A DNA stretch of 64,000 nt from Sphingomonas sp. (lineage in GTDB: Bacteria; Pseudomonadota; Alphaproteobacteria; Sphingomonadales; Sphingomonadaceae): NCBI RefSeq assembly GCF_017745215.1, contig NZ_JAGHZV010000009.1, positions 62,001 to 126,000 of the forward strand, written 5' to 3'. Under the pieces are notes generated by a model that was given only the letters and a program-made list of their open reading frames with translations, did no database searches and had not been told where the DNA came from. A program made the position numbers and the translations under genes. This document shows, piece by piece, positions 50,479 through 59,068 of this stretch; position 1 is the stretch's first letter; each line of letters begins with the position of its first letter.

Positions 50479-51563
50479 GCGACCTTCTTCGCAGCTGCGG
50501 CAATTTCGAGCCAGGCATTTCGGAAGGCGTCAATCTCGTCGGCGGTGGTGTTCCAGCCGAAGCTCACGCGGATCGTCCGCGCCGCCACCTCGGGGTCGAC
50601 CCCGAACGAAGCGAGCACGCGGCTGGGCTTGAGCGTGCCCGAGGAGCAGGCGCTCCCCGCCGAGACCGCGAAGCTCGCCATGTCGAAGCGCATCAGCTGC
50701 GCCGCCGCGCTCATCCCGGGCATGGCGATCGCCTTGATCCAGGCGCTCAAGGTTCCATAGCCCATCACCGGCGTGCCGCCCGCCGGCCCGATCGCGCGGT
50801 GCAGCCGCTGCACTGCGGCGCCAAGCTCGGTCTCGAGGTTGACCGCGGGCCACGGCGCCTCGACCGCCGCGGCGAAGCCCAGCGCCGCGGGCAGGTTCTC
50901 GGTCCCCGCGCGATAGCCATATTCCTGCCCGCCCAAGGGCTCCAGCAGCCCGAAGTCGCGAAGCAGCAGTGCCCCGATCCCCGGCGGCCCGCCGAGCTTG
51001 TGCGCCGAGACGACGACCATGTCGGCCCGCGGCAGCGGATATTTCCCCGTCGATTGCGCACAGTCGCTGAGCAGCACGCCGCCGGCCTCGCGCACGATCG
51101 CCGCCGCGGTCATCAGGTCCTGAGCCTGGCCGGTCTCCGAATTGACGCTCTGGATCGCCACCACCGGCCGCTCGCCCGACGCCAGCGCCTCGCTCAACCA
51201 ATCGCCGTCGAAATTGCCGCTGCGGTCGACCGGCAGCACCTCCGCGCCCGGCGCGGCGCGGAACACCGCGTCATGCTCCACCGCCGAGACGATCCGCCGG
51301 CCGGCCTTCGCTCGCCCCAGCCCGATCGCCAGCGCTTCGCTCGCGCCCGAGGTGAAGATCAGCTCGCCGTCCCAATCCAGGGCAGCCTTGATCCGCGCCC
51401 GCGCCTCCTCCAGCGCCGCGCGCGCCCCGCGTCCCTCGGCATGCGGCGAGGAAGGGTTGGCCCAGCGGCGCATTCCCTCCTTCACGGCGGCGATCGCTTC
51501 GGGGCGCATCGGTGTGGTCGCGGCGTGATCCAGGTAGATGCGGGCGGCCAAGGCTCGTTCCAA
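50475..51563 (-). CDS. Cysteine desulfurase (class V aminotransferase), copy 1
   Basis: The 362-residue protein (from TTG 51563; a TTG at 51551 is equally possible) begins ARIYLDHAATTPMRPEAIAA. It has PLP lysine K189 in VSAHKLGGPPGIGALLLRD and loop cysteine C306 in VSAGSACSSGTLKPSRVL. It is clearly homologous to the next gene (same lysine and cysteine context) but well diverged, for instance KLGGPPG instead of KVHGPKG. Tandem pairs of this kind suggest a heteromeric desulfurase or division of labour. It is divergent from the alpha/beta hydrolase. Confidence 0.9.
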   Translation of the reverse strand: MERALAARIYLDHAATTPMRPEAIAAVKEGMRRWANPSSPHAEGRGARAALEEARARIKAALDWDGELIFTSGASEALAIGLGRAKAGRRIVSAVEHDAVFRAAPGAEVLPVDRSGNFDGDWLSEALASGERPVVAIQSVNSETGQAQDLMTAAAIVREAGGVLLSDCAQSTGKYPLPRADMVVVSAHKLGGPPGIGALLLRDFGLLEPLGGQEYGYRAGTENLPAALGFAAAVEAPWPAVNLETELGAAVQRLHRAIGPAGGTPVMGYGTLSAWIKAIAMPGMSAAAQLMRFDMASFAVSAGSACSSGTLKPSRVLASFGVDPEVAARTIRVSFGWNTTADEIDAFRNAWLEIAAAAKKVA

Positions 51564-51643
51564 TTGCGTAAGAGGGTCGGCTGCCTATATAGCCCCCAAC
51601 GCATTGCGCTCCATGGGCGCGCCCAGAATTACAGGTCCGAACC

Positions 51644-52300
51644 TTGCCCGAAGTCATTTTCCCCGGTCCCGAAGGCCGCCTCGAAGGCCGTTTCTCCCCT
51701 GCGCCGCGCCCGCGCGCGCCGGTCGCGATGATCCTCCATCCGCACCCCACCGCGGGCGGCACGATGAACAACCGCATCGTCCAGGAACTCTACAAGACCT
51801 TCCAGCGCCGCGGCTTCGCGACGCTTCGCTTCAACTTCCGCGGCGTCGGCAAGAGCCAGGGCACGTTCGACAACGGCATCGGCGAACTGAGCGACGCCGC
51901 GAGCGCGCTCGACTGGGTGCAGAGCTTCCACCCCGAGGCCTCGACCACCTGGATCGCGGGCGTGAGCTTCGGCGCGTGGATCGGCATGCAGCTGCTGATG
52001 CGCCGCCCGGAGATCCGCGGCTTCATCTCGATCGCGCCGCCGGCGAACATGTACGACTTCACCTTCCTCGCGCCCTGCCCTTCATCGGGCATCATCATCC
52101 AGGGCGAGGCGGACGAAGTGGTGACGCCGAGCGCGACGCAGAAGCTCGTCGACAAGCTTCGCACCCAGAAGCACATCACCATTCATCACGACACCATCCC
52201 TGGCGCGAACCATTTCTTCGAGCATGAGATGGGCCAGCTGATGGGCAGCGTGGACAAGTATCTCGACATGCGGCTCGATCCGAACTCGCCGATCCGGTGA
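51644..52300 (+). CDS. Alpha/beta hydrolase (small serine hydrolase)
   Basis: The 218-residue protein starts at TTG 51644. It shows HPHPTAGGTMNNRIV, FNFRGVGKSQGTFD, the nucleophile elbow GVSFGAW with S108, Asp in QGEADEVVTP and His in GANHFFEHEM. This is the YheT/CocE-like small hydrolase type often annotated 'alpha/beta hydrolase' next to cysteine desulfurases in sphingomonads. The substrate is unknown. Confidence 0.88.
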   Translation: MPEVIFPGPEGRLEGRFSPAPRPRAPVAMILHPHPTAGGTMNNRIVQELYKTFQRRGFATLRFNFRGVGKSQGTFDNGIGELSDAASALDWVQSFHPEASTTWIAGVSFGAWIGMQLLMRRPEIRGFISIAPPANMYDFTFLAPCPSSGIIIQGEADEVVTPSATQKLVDKLRTQKHITIHHDTIPGANHFFEHEMGQLMGSVDKYLDMRLDPNSPIR

Positions 52301-52704
52301 TGGCGAGCGGAGACTCCGTCCTGGCGTCTCCGCCCGAAACCGAACGCGCGTTGGAGCTCTGGCTGCAGCATGCCGCCGGCTTCATCCTGCTCGAGGATGT
52401 TCGCGGCTATGCCCGCGGCAGGATCGATCCTGCGCTCGACCCGGTGGCACGCGCTGCGGCCGAGAAGGCGATCGACGATGCGGTCTTCGGGCTGATGGAA
52501 GTCATCGACGGCTTCCCGGCGCCCTTGCAGAACGATCGCTATCGCGCGGCCCTGCGAATGGCCGTCGACCTCGTCGATCGCGAAGCCGACAGGACTCGCG
52601 TTCAGATCAACCTCGCCGGGGGCGACGGCATGGCCATGGGCTATCACGGCTGGCTGGCGGGGGATTTCGGCGAGACCCCGATCGTCGCCGGCGGGCAGCC
52701 TTAG
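52300..52704 (+). CDS. Hypothetical protein
   Basis: The 134-residue protein starts at ATG 52300, overlapping the hydrolase stop (GTGATGG), so it is coupled to it. It is a soluble, mostly helical protein (ERALELWLQHAAGFILLEDV, RAAAEKAIDDAVFGLMEVID) with a C-terminal Gly-rich segment (NLAGGDGMAMGYHGWLAGDF). No family is recognised. A GC-rich inverted repeat behind the stop may terminate the transcript. Confidence 0.55.
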   Translation: MASGDSVLASPPETERALELWLQHAAGFILLEDVRGYARGRIDPALDPVARAAAEKAIDDAVFGLMEVIDGFPAPLQNDRYRAALRMAVDLVDREADRTRVQINLAGGDGMAMGYHGWLAGDFGETPIVAGGQP

Positions 52705-52770
52705 GGCGGCAAGCCCCCTCCTGCCCCTCCCTGGCAGGGAGCGGCGTCAGGGGCTGAATGCAAATTCAGC

Positions 52771-53646
52771 CTAACGTAGCAGCGCGTCCACCCAGCGATC
52801 GACGATCGCGGTGCCGGGGTAGCTCGTTTCGCCCAGCTGGCGGTTGATCGCCATATGGCCCATCAGCCCGCGCCCCTCGAGCGCGTCGAGCTCCACCCGC
52901 GAGCCCGCCTTGCGCAGCGCCGCGGCAAGCGCCTCGGACTGGCGCGTGCCGTCCTCGCGGTCGACGTGGAGCACCAGGAAGGCGCCGACATTGGGCGCGG
53001 CGGCCTGCCAATAGGGCGAGAGCGCCTTCTGCCGCGCCGGGTCGCCGCCGAACGCCTGTCGGTAGGTGCCCTGCATCACTCGCGGGCCGTCGCTCAGCTG
53101 GGCGGGCACGTCATAGGCGGCACCGTCGAGCAGCACCGTGCCCCTAATCGCGTCGAACCCCAGCCCGGCGGCGCGCAGCCATTGCGGATCGGTCGAGACG
53201 AGCGCGGCCAGATGCGCGCCCGCGCTGTGCCCCATCAGCACGATCCGGGCGGGGTCGATCCCGAGCTGCCTGGCCTGGCCGACCACCCAGGCGAGCGCGC
53301 TCGCCACGTCCGCCGCCTGGTCCTCCACCCTGGCGCCGGGCACCAGCCGATAGTCGACCGAGACGAAGGCATAGCCCTTGCCGGTGAAATGCTCGATCTT
53401 GGACGCGCCGGTCGCATTGTCCTTGTCGCCGCGCTTCCAGCCACCGCCGTGGATGAAGACGATCAGCGGCGCCGGGCCGGCTCGTCCCTTGGCGGGGTAG
53501 AAGTCGAGCTGCTGGAGCGGGTCGGCGCCATAGGCATATTCATGCGCTACCCCGGGCTGCACCGTCGCCGCGGTCAAGGGCTCGAGAAGCGCGCCCGCGA
53601 CCGGCATCGCGAGCAGGAGCGGCAGGAGCAGCAGGGCGGGACGCAT
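52771..53646 (-). CDS. Secreted alpha/beta hydrolase of the HSL/carboxylesterase type
   Basis: The start is ATG 53646, giving 291 residues with a signal peptide (MRPALLLLPLLLAMPVAGAL). The oxyanion-hole motif HGGGW is at 66-70 and the nucleophile motif GHSAGAH has S141; VSVDYRLVPG precedes it. These mark a hormone-sensitive-lipase/carboxylesterase-like enzyme acting in the periplasm on short acyl esters. The substrate cannot be told from sequence. Confidence 0.88.
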   Translation of the reverse strand: MRPALLLLPLLLAMPVAGALLEPLTAATVQPGVAHEYAYGADPLQQLDFYPAKGRAGPAPLIVFIHGGGWKRGDKDNATGASKIEHFTGKGYAFVSVDYRLVPGARVEDQAADVASALAWVVGQARQLGIDPARIVLMGHSAGAHLAALVSTDPQWLRAAGLGFDAIRGTVLLDGAAYDVPAQLSDGPRVMQGTYRQAFGGDPARQKALSPYWQAAAPNVGAFLVLHVDREDGTRQSEALAAALRKAGSRVELDALEGRGLMGHMAINRQLGETSYPGTAIVDRWVDALLR

Positions 53647-53749
53647 CGGGACCTCCTCGGAAAGGCCCCGCCAATCTAGGCCGCGCAGCCGGGAGGGTCG
53701 AACGAACAAGTGTAACCAATTGTCTCGGGCCTCCCCATTCTGCTTAACT

Positions 53750-53847
53750 CGTCATCCCGGCGAAAGCCGGGACCCAGGAGTCACAAGCGACGTCCTCCGC
53801 AACCCCGGGGTCCCACCCCGGGGTCCCGGCTTTCGCTGGGATGACGG
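53750..53847. repeat. REP-pair (REPIN-like) element, copy L, with internal duplication
   Basis: The usual arms enclose CACAAGCGACGTCCTCCGC, but the right side contains a tandem repeat (ACCCCGGGGTCCC twice), making this copy about 14 bp longer than the rest. Confidence 0.9.
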
Positions 53848-53866
53848 CTGAGAGTGCCGGTCTTTC

Positions 53867-54034
53867 TCAGGCCAGCCAGATCGCCAGATTGCCCAGGATC
53901 ACCAGCGCGCACACGATCATCAGCACGCCCTTGGTCCGGTCGCCCCGGCGGATCGTGGCGACGCCGCCCGCGGCAAGCGCAATCACCGCGAGCATCACCA
54001 GCGACGCGAGCGTGGCAGGCGCGATTCCGCCCAT
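53867..54034 (-). CDS. 55-residue membrane protein
   Basis: The ATG at 54034 overlaps the stop of the upstream gene (TGATG), so it is translated in coupling with it. The product has two hydrophobic helices (ATLASLVMLAVIALAAGGVA and GVLMIVCALVILGNLAIWLA) separated by a basic loop, TIRRGDRTK. No family is recognised. Confidence 0.6.
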   Translation of the reverse strand: MGGIAPATLASLVMLAVIALAAGGVATIRRGDRTKGVLMIVCALVILGNLAIWLA

Positions 54035-55002
54035 CAGTCGCTGCCCGCGAGTACCGCGGCATAGGCCTCGGGATCGGCATTGCCGCCCGAGAGGATCACC
54101 AGCGTGCCCGGCCTGGGCTCCACGCGCCGCGCCAGCACCGCGGCGAGCGCCACCGCGCCGCCGGGCTCGAGCACCAGCTTGAGCGCGCGCGCCGCCCAGC
54201 GCTGCGCCTCGCGCACCTCGGCCTCGCTCACTGCCACGCCCAGCGTCCCGCGCCGCGACAGCACGTCGAAGGTCAGCGGCGACACCTGCCGCGTCTGCAG
54301 CGCGTCGCAGGCGGTCGGCGGCGCGTCGTCGGCCACGCTCTCGATCCAGCCCGAATCGAGGCTGCGGCGCATGTCGTCCCAGCCCTCGGGCTCGACCGTG
54401 ACGATCTCCGACTCGGGCAGCGCCAGCGCGAGCCCTGCCGAGAGCCCGCCCCCGCCGCAGGGCACGATCACGCGCTCGGGATCGGGGAGCTTCATCTCGA
54501 CCATCTGCGTCATCGATTCGATGCCGACGCTCCCCTGCCCCTCGATCACCCAGGCATCGTCGAAGCTCGGCACCAGCGTGGCGCCCCGGGCATGCGCGAG
54601 GTGCGCGGCGATCTTCTCGCGATTCTCGGTCGCGCGGTCGTAGGAGACGACCTCGGCGCCCAGCGCCAGCGTCGCGTCGCGCTTCACCCGCGGCGCGTCC
54701 GAGGGCATCACGATCACCGCCGGGATGCCGAGTCGCTTCGCCGCCCAGGCGACTCCCTGCGCATGGTTGCCCGAGGAGAAGGCGACGACCCCCTTCTCGC
54801 GCGCGGCATCCTCCAGCGCCGTAAGCCGATGCCAGGCGCCGCGCACCTTGAACGAGCCGATCGGCTGCAAGGATTCGGCCTTGAAGGCCACCTGAATTCC
54901 GCGGATTTCCGCTGTCAAAAGAGGGGTTTGCGGCAAGATCGCTGCGATCTTCGCCGCAGCGTCTCTTACCCCCGCCCGGGTCGGTTGCCGCACAATCGTC
55001 AC
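54034..55002 (-). CDS. Threonine dehydratase / serine racemase-like PLP enzyme
   Basis: The 322-residue protein starts at GTG 55002. PLP lysine K52 is in PIGSFKVRGA, with the substrate loop SSGNHAQGVAWAA and the phosphate-binding glycine loop PCGGGGLSAG. It lacks the C-terminal ACT regulatory domain of biosynthetic IlvA, so it is of the short catabolic (TdcB-like) or serine-racemase type. The reaction is deamination of threonine/serine or racemisation; sequence alone does not decide. It is divergent from the decarboxylase gene. Confidence 0.85.
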   Translation of the reverse strand: MTIVRQPTRAGVRDAAAKIAAILPQTPLLTAEIRGIQVAFKAESLQPIGSFKVRGAWHRLTALEDAAREKGVVAFSSGNHAQGVAWAAKRLGIPAVIVMPSDAPRVKRDATLALGAEVVSYDRATENREKIAAHLAHARGATLVPSFDDAWVIEGQGSVGIESMTQMVEMKLPDPERVIVPCGGGGLSAGLALALPESEIVTVEPEGWDDMRRSLDSGWIESVADDAPPTACDALQTRQVSPLTFDVLSRRGTLGVAVSEAEVREAQRWAARALKLVLEPGGAVALAAVLARRVEPRPGTLVILSGGNADPEAYAAVLAGSD

Positions 55003-55031
55003 GAGTCACCCCCTACGCACAATTCCCAGTC

Positions 55032-55038
55032 CTATAAT
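55032..55038 (+). promoter_or_regulatory. Putative -10 box (CTATAAT) before the decarboxylase gene
   Basis: GTCCTATAATCACTTTACAC stands in the gap after the divergent dehydratase start. It shows that the box also occurs at a non-flagellar gene. The transcript would have a ~110-base leader to TTG 55154. Confidence 0.45.
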
Positions 55039-55153
55039 CACTTTACACGCGGGCATGGCGACCCTATGTGCGCCCTCCGCTGCCCCATGGGACTTCCAAC
55101 CGCAAGGCAGCTTTTTTCACCGTATGCCGAAAGGCAATTGGAGGTCCCTTGAG

Positions 55154-56365
55154 TTGCACAAGCATCATAGCGCGCTGGGGTTAGCGACCACCCTTCGTCC
55201 GGTTCAACCGGTCACGCTCATTCGCCCGCACGCCGCATCGCGTGCCGCCCGGTTCTTCGTCGAGAAGTTTCCGGGGCTCACGATGTATGCCGTGAAGGCC
55301 AATCCCTCCCCCGATCTGCTTCGGGTGCTGTGGGACAGTGGAATCACGCATTATGACGTCGCCTCGATCGCCGAGGTGCGCCTGGTCGCGCGGACGCTGC
55401 CCGGGGCAAAGCTCTGCTTCATGCACCCGGTGAAGGCCGAGGAGGCGATCGAAGAGGCTTATTTCAAGCACGGCGTCCGCGTGTTCAGCCTCGATAGCCT
55501 CGAAGAGCTGTCGAAGATCCTGCGCGCGACTCGCTACGCCACGGATCTCACGCTCTGCGTGCGCATCCGCGTCTCCTCCGACCTGTCGAAGCTCAGCCTG
55601 GCGTCGAAGTTCGGCGTGGGCCCGGGCGAGACGAAGCAGCTGCTGTTCGCGGCCCGCCAGGCGGCCGACACGCTCGGCGTCTGTTTCCACGTGGGCAGCC
55701 AGGCGATGTCGCCCGAGGCCTATGCCCAGGCGATGGAGCGCGTGCGCATCGCGATCGTCGAGGCGAAGGTGACCGTGGACGTCGTCGACGTCGGCGGCGG
55801 CTTTCCGTCGGTCTATCCGGGCATGGAGCCACCGGCGCTCGAGCGCTACTTCGAGACGATCCACCGCGCGTTCGAGAGCCTGCCGATCTCCTATTCGGCC
55901 GAACTCTGGGCCGAGCCGGGTCGTGCGCTGTGCGCCGAATACAGCTCGCTGATCGTGCGCGTCGAGCGGCGCCGCGGTACCGAGCTGTACATCAACGACG
56001 GCGCCTATGGCGCGTTGTTCGATGCGGCGCACATCGGCTGGCGCTTCCCGGTCAACCTGCTGCGCGAGAAGGACTCGCAGGCGGAGACCGAGGCGTTCAG
56101 CTTCTACGGGCCGACCTGCGACGACCTCGATCACATGGCCGGGCCGTTCCTGCTGCCCGCCGACGTGCGCGAGGGCGACTATCTCGAGATCGGCATGCTC
56201 GGCGCCTATGGCTCGGCGATGCGGACCGCGTTCAACGGCTTCGACGCCGTGGAGACCGCCATCGTCACCGACGATCCGATGGCGACGCTCTACGACGGCA
56301 TGGTCGTGCTGCCGGCGAGCAACGTCGTCCGCCTCGACGAGGTCCGTCGCCGCGCGATGCGCTGA
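55154..56365 (+). CDS. Ornithine/lysine decarboxylase-type enzyme (fold type III PLP)
   Basis: The TTG at 55154, nine bases after GGAGG, is taken as start, giving 403 residues; in-frame codons upstream as far as 55055 are open but lack a ribosome site. The PLP lysine is K48 in MYAVKANPSP, followed by HVGSQ, GGGFPSVYPG, EPGRALCAE and the catalytic Cys in TCDDLD (C322). This is the eukaryotic-type ODC family, which in alphaproteobacteria decarboxylates ornithine and/or lysine. It would provide putrescine for the polyamine genes at 59069 and 60400. Confidence 0.88.
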   Translation: MHKHHSALGLATTLRPVQPVTLIRPHAASRAARFFVEKFPGLTMYAVKANPSPDLLRVLWDSGITHYDVASIAEVRLVARTLPGAKLCFMHPVKAEEAIEEAYFKHGVRVFSLDSLEELSKILRATRYATDLTLCVRIRVSSDLSKLSLASKFGVGPGETKQLLFAARQAADTLGVCFHVGSQAMSPEAYAQAMERVRIAIVEAKVTVDVVDVGGGFPSVYPGMEPPALERYFETIHRAFESLPISYSAELWAEPGRALCAEYSSLIVRVERRRGTELYINDGAYGALFDAAHIGWRFPVNLLREKDSQAETEAFSFYGPTCDDLDHMAGPFLLPADVREGDYLEIGMLGAYGSAMRTAFNGFDAVETAIVTDDPMATLYDGMVVLPASNVVRLDEVRRRAMR

Positions 56366-56420
56366 CGGCATTGGATTCTCCCGGCCCGCAGGCTAGACGC
56401 CGGCGGGCCGGGAAGGACCG

Positions 56421-57326
56421 ATGACTCAACTCACGCTCGACATCACCGACAGCGGCGAAGGCCCGGTCTTCGATCGCTTCTTCGCCGGCTACGACCGCGC
56501 CTTCGTCCTGCCCGACGAGAAGGAGGACCGCGACGGGCTGGTCGAATGCCTCGCGCTCAACCATGGCGAGGCCTATCGCGCGCTCGAGCGCCGCTACGGC
56601 CGCTTCCGCGAGCTCTGCCTGATCGCGCGCGACGAGACCGGCGCGGTGGTCGGCGGCGCCAACCTGATCGCGCTCCGCCTCGAGCTTCCCGGCGCCGAGC
56701 CGGTGGTGAGCGCCAACCTCAACTATCTCTACGTCGAGCCCGAGGCGCGCGGCCGCGGCCATCTGCGCCGTCTGGTCGAGACGATCTCGGCGACGATCGC
56801 CGAAATGGCCGAATCGCCGGCGCGGCCCCTGATCTTCATCGAGCAGAACGATCCCTTCGCGATGAGCGCCGAGGCCTATGCCCGCGACTCCGAGTTCACC
56901 GGGCTCGACCAGCTCGACCGGCTGCGGATCTGGGCGAGGATGGGCGCGCGGATCGTCGACATCGACTATATCCAGCCGCCGCTCTCGCCCGGCCAGCAGC
57001 CCGACGACGGGCTGGTCTATGCCGTGCTGGGCGCGAGCGGCGAGAGCCTGCCCGCCTGCGTCGTCGCCGCGCATCTGAGGATGTTCTTCGGCATCTCGGT
57101 GCTCAAGGGCGCCCCGCTCGACGCGGACCCCACCGCCAGCCGCCTGCTCGGCGCGCTCGACGCGGCCTGTCACTCGGGCGGCTCGATCTCCCTGATCGAT
57201 CCCTCTTCGCTGCTCTCGGCGCTGACCAGCCGAGACTCCGCTTCGGACCTGCTCGATTCGACACCGTCGAGCCTGCGCGGCGCGCTCTCGCTCTGGTCCG
57301 CCGCCTCGTCGCCGAACGCCGCGTAA
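56421..57326 (+). CDS. GNAT-family acyltransferase-like protein
   Basis: The 301-residue protein has a GNAT core: LCLIARDETGAVVGGANLIA, NLNYLYVEPEARGRGHLRRL (the acetyl-CoA R/Q-x-x-G-x-G/A loop as RGRGHL) and PLIFIEQNDPFAMS. The C-terminal ~100 residues are extra and Ser/Ala-rich. Its last 157 bases overlap the convergent gene on the other strand. Its position behind the decarboxylase suggests a link with polyamine metabolism, such as N-acetylation, but this is inference. Confidence 0.75.
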   Translation: MTQLTLDITDSGEGPVFDRFFAGYDRAFVLPDEKEDRDGLVECLALNHGEAYRALERRYGRFRELCLIARDETGAVVGGANLIALRLELPGAEPVVSANLNYLYVEPEARGRGHLRRLVETISATIAEMAESPARPLIFIEQNDPFAMSAEAYARDSEFTGLDQLDRLRIWARMGARIVDIDYIQPPLSPGQQPDDGLVYAVLGASGESLPACVVAAHLRMFFGISVLKGAPLDADPTASRLLGALDAACHSGGSISLIDPSSLLSALTSRDSASDLLDSTPSSLRGALSLWSAASSPNAA

Positions 57327-59047
57327 TAGTCGGCGATGTGGAAGGGCAGCGAGCACGCGCTGTGCGGATGCTGGTGCGCCTGCTTCTTGTAATAGTCGAA
57401 GCGGATGATCCGCGCCCGCCGCAGCTTGCCGAGCATGCCGCCCGGCGGCGCATCCTTCAGCCGCTTCTCGATCAGCTCGCGGATCGTCGTCCCGCCGCGC
57501 AGATGGGGGAAGAGCGGCTCCGCGCCGCAGTTTGAATCGTCGATCGCCGAGGCATAGGCGAAGCGCAGCGGGAATCCCTCGAGGTCCTTCCAATTGGCCG
57601 TGAACTGCACGATCGCGCTCAGCACCTTGTCGGCGAGCACCTGCTTGGCGAACTCGCACGATTCGCCGTCGGCGATGTTGCCGTGTTCGAAGAATGGGAT
57701 CGTCGTCTGCCAGGGCGAGGTCGCTTCCATCGGGTTCGCGCCCGGATCGGCGTCGATCGGCAGCGGCCGCTCGGTGCCGTCGTTGCGCAGCACCACGAAC
57801 ATCGCCCACAGATAGGCCGAATAATAGCGCGACGCGCCCTCGCGGCGACGGCCGCGCATCTCGGGCTGGATCGCGCCCACGGTCGCGCTGCCCACCTTGC
57901 GGCTGCCGGTCAGCGCGTCGCCTTCCTGCTGCTCGGACAGGAAAAGCACCGGCCGGGCATCCTGCTCGCCGCCCCAGGACGCATCGATCAGCGGCGGGAT
58001 CAGCGAGGGATTGCGCCGCACCATCGTGCTGTACTGGAGCACGCCGGTGACCGAGGCGGGAAAGGCCATGCCGCCGAGATCGGGGAAATAGCTGCTCACC
58101 ATCCCGTTGACGGCATCGACCAGCATCTTGCGGTCGCCGACCAGCTCGATCGAGTTGTTCTCGTCGCCATAGCCATATTGGATCGAGAGGTAGCTGCCCG
58201 CCCAATTGCCGCATTTGGGCAGGCAGATCGGCACGCTCGGGCCCCAGAGCAGCCAGCAATGGTAGATGAACGACTGGATCTGGCGGAAATCCTGCGCCGT
58301 CATCCGGCCGGTGCCGTCGTCCGCCTCGATCAGCGGAATGTCGCCCCAGCGGCTGGTCTGGCGCTGGAACTCCTCGATGATCCCGTCCCATTTCTCATTG
58401 TACTGGGCGAGCAGGCCGGTGAGCAGGTGGAGCGGCGCCACGAACCCCTGCTCGATCTCGAGCGCGCACAGGAAGCTCAGCTCGTCGCGGTCGGCGAAGC
58501 GCAACGACCGGATCGTCTCGAAATAGCGCTGGATCTCGCCGAGCTTCCCGTTGAGGTCCCCCGCGGTCTCGACCCGGATGCTCTGGAGCCGGCCGATCCG
58601 CATCATCCGGACATGCCAGCGCCCACGCTCGGCGAGGAAGCGGCCGAACTCGCGCCAATAGCCCGGCGTGCTGCGGCTGTCGGTCCCCGCAACCGGCCAT
58701 TCCCATTCGGGCCGCGGATCGAAGACCTCATGCTCGACGCGCATCCGCATCCGCACGAAGATGTTCCACGCCGGCGAGAAGAAGGCGAGCGGATGCCGCA
58801 GCACGATCTCGACCAGCGTCAGCAGTGCGGCCAGCGCCGATCCGCGGCTCGCGCCCGGGTTCATCCGCTTGACGAGCAGGAAGGCGTTCGCGGTGCGGAT
58901 CAGGTTGAACGCGAAGGTGAGCAGGATCACCGTGAGCGCTGCGAGCCCCACCAGGTCCTTGTAGCTGTGAATCCCGTCATGGAGCCCGAAGAAGCAGAGC
59001 GTCGTCTCGGCGACGCTCGTCCCGCATTGTTCAGCCGCCATGCCCAC
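57170..59047 (-). CDS. Large membrane-anchored protein of unknown function
   Basis: The 625-residue protein has two membrane helices near the N-terminus (LVGLAALTVILLTFAFNLI and ALLTLVEIVLRHPLAFFSP region) and a large soluble domain. Recognisable blocks are WGDIPLIEADDGTGRMTAQD, a Cys-rich WGPSVPICLPKCGNWAGSYL, and RRREGASRYYSAYLWAMFVV. The Trp/Tyr/Cys content and charged composition are those of a real protein. I cannot assign a family. The 3' end overlaps the GNAT gene by 157 bp in antisense; the last ~50 codons are Ser/Glu-rich and may be dispensable. Confidence 0.65.
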   Translation of the reverse strand: MGMAAEQCGTSVAETTLCFFGLHDGIHSYKDLVGLAALTVILLTFAFNLIRTANAFLLVKRMNPGASRGSALAALLTLVEIVLRHPLAFFSPAWNIFVRMRMRVEHEVFDPRPEWEWPVAGTDSRSTPGYWREFGRFLAERGRWHVRMMRIGRLQSIRVETAGDLNGKLGEIQRYFETIRSLRFADRDELSFLCALEIEQGFVAPLHLLTGLLAQYNEKWDGIIEEFQRQTSRWGDIPLIEADDGTGRMTAQDFRQIQSFIYHCWLLWGPSVPICLPKCGNWAGSYLSIQYGYGDENNSIELVGDRKMLVDAVNGMVSSYFPDLGGMAFPASVTGVLQYSTMVRRNPSLIPPLIDASWGGEQDARPVLFLSEQQEGDALTGSRKVGSATVGAIQPEMRGRRREGASRYYSAYLWAMFVVLRNDGTERPLPIDADPGANPMEATSPWQTTIPFFEHGNIADGESCEFAKQVLADKVLSAIVQFTANWKDLEGFPLRFAYASAIDDSNCGAEPLFPHLRGGTTIRELIEKRLKDAPPGGMLGKLRRARIIRFDYYKKQAHQHPHSACSLPFHIADYYAAFGDEAADQSESAPRRLDGVESSRSEAESRLVSAESSEEGSIREIEPPE

Positions 59048-59068
59048 CCCTGCCGCTCGATGCCGCGG

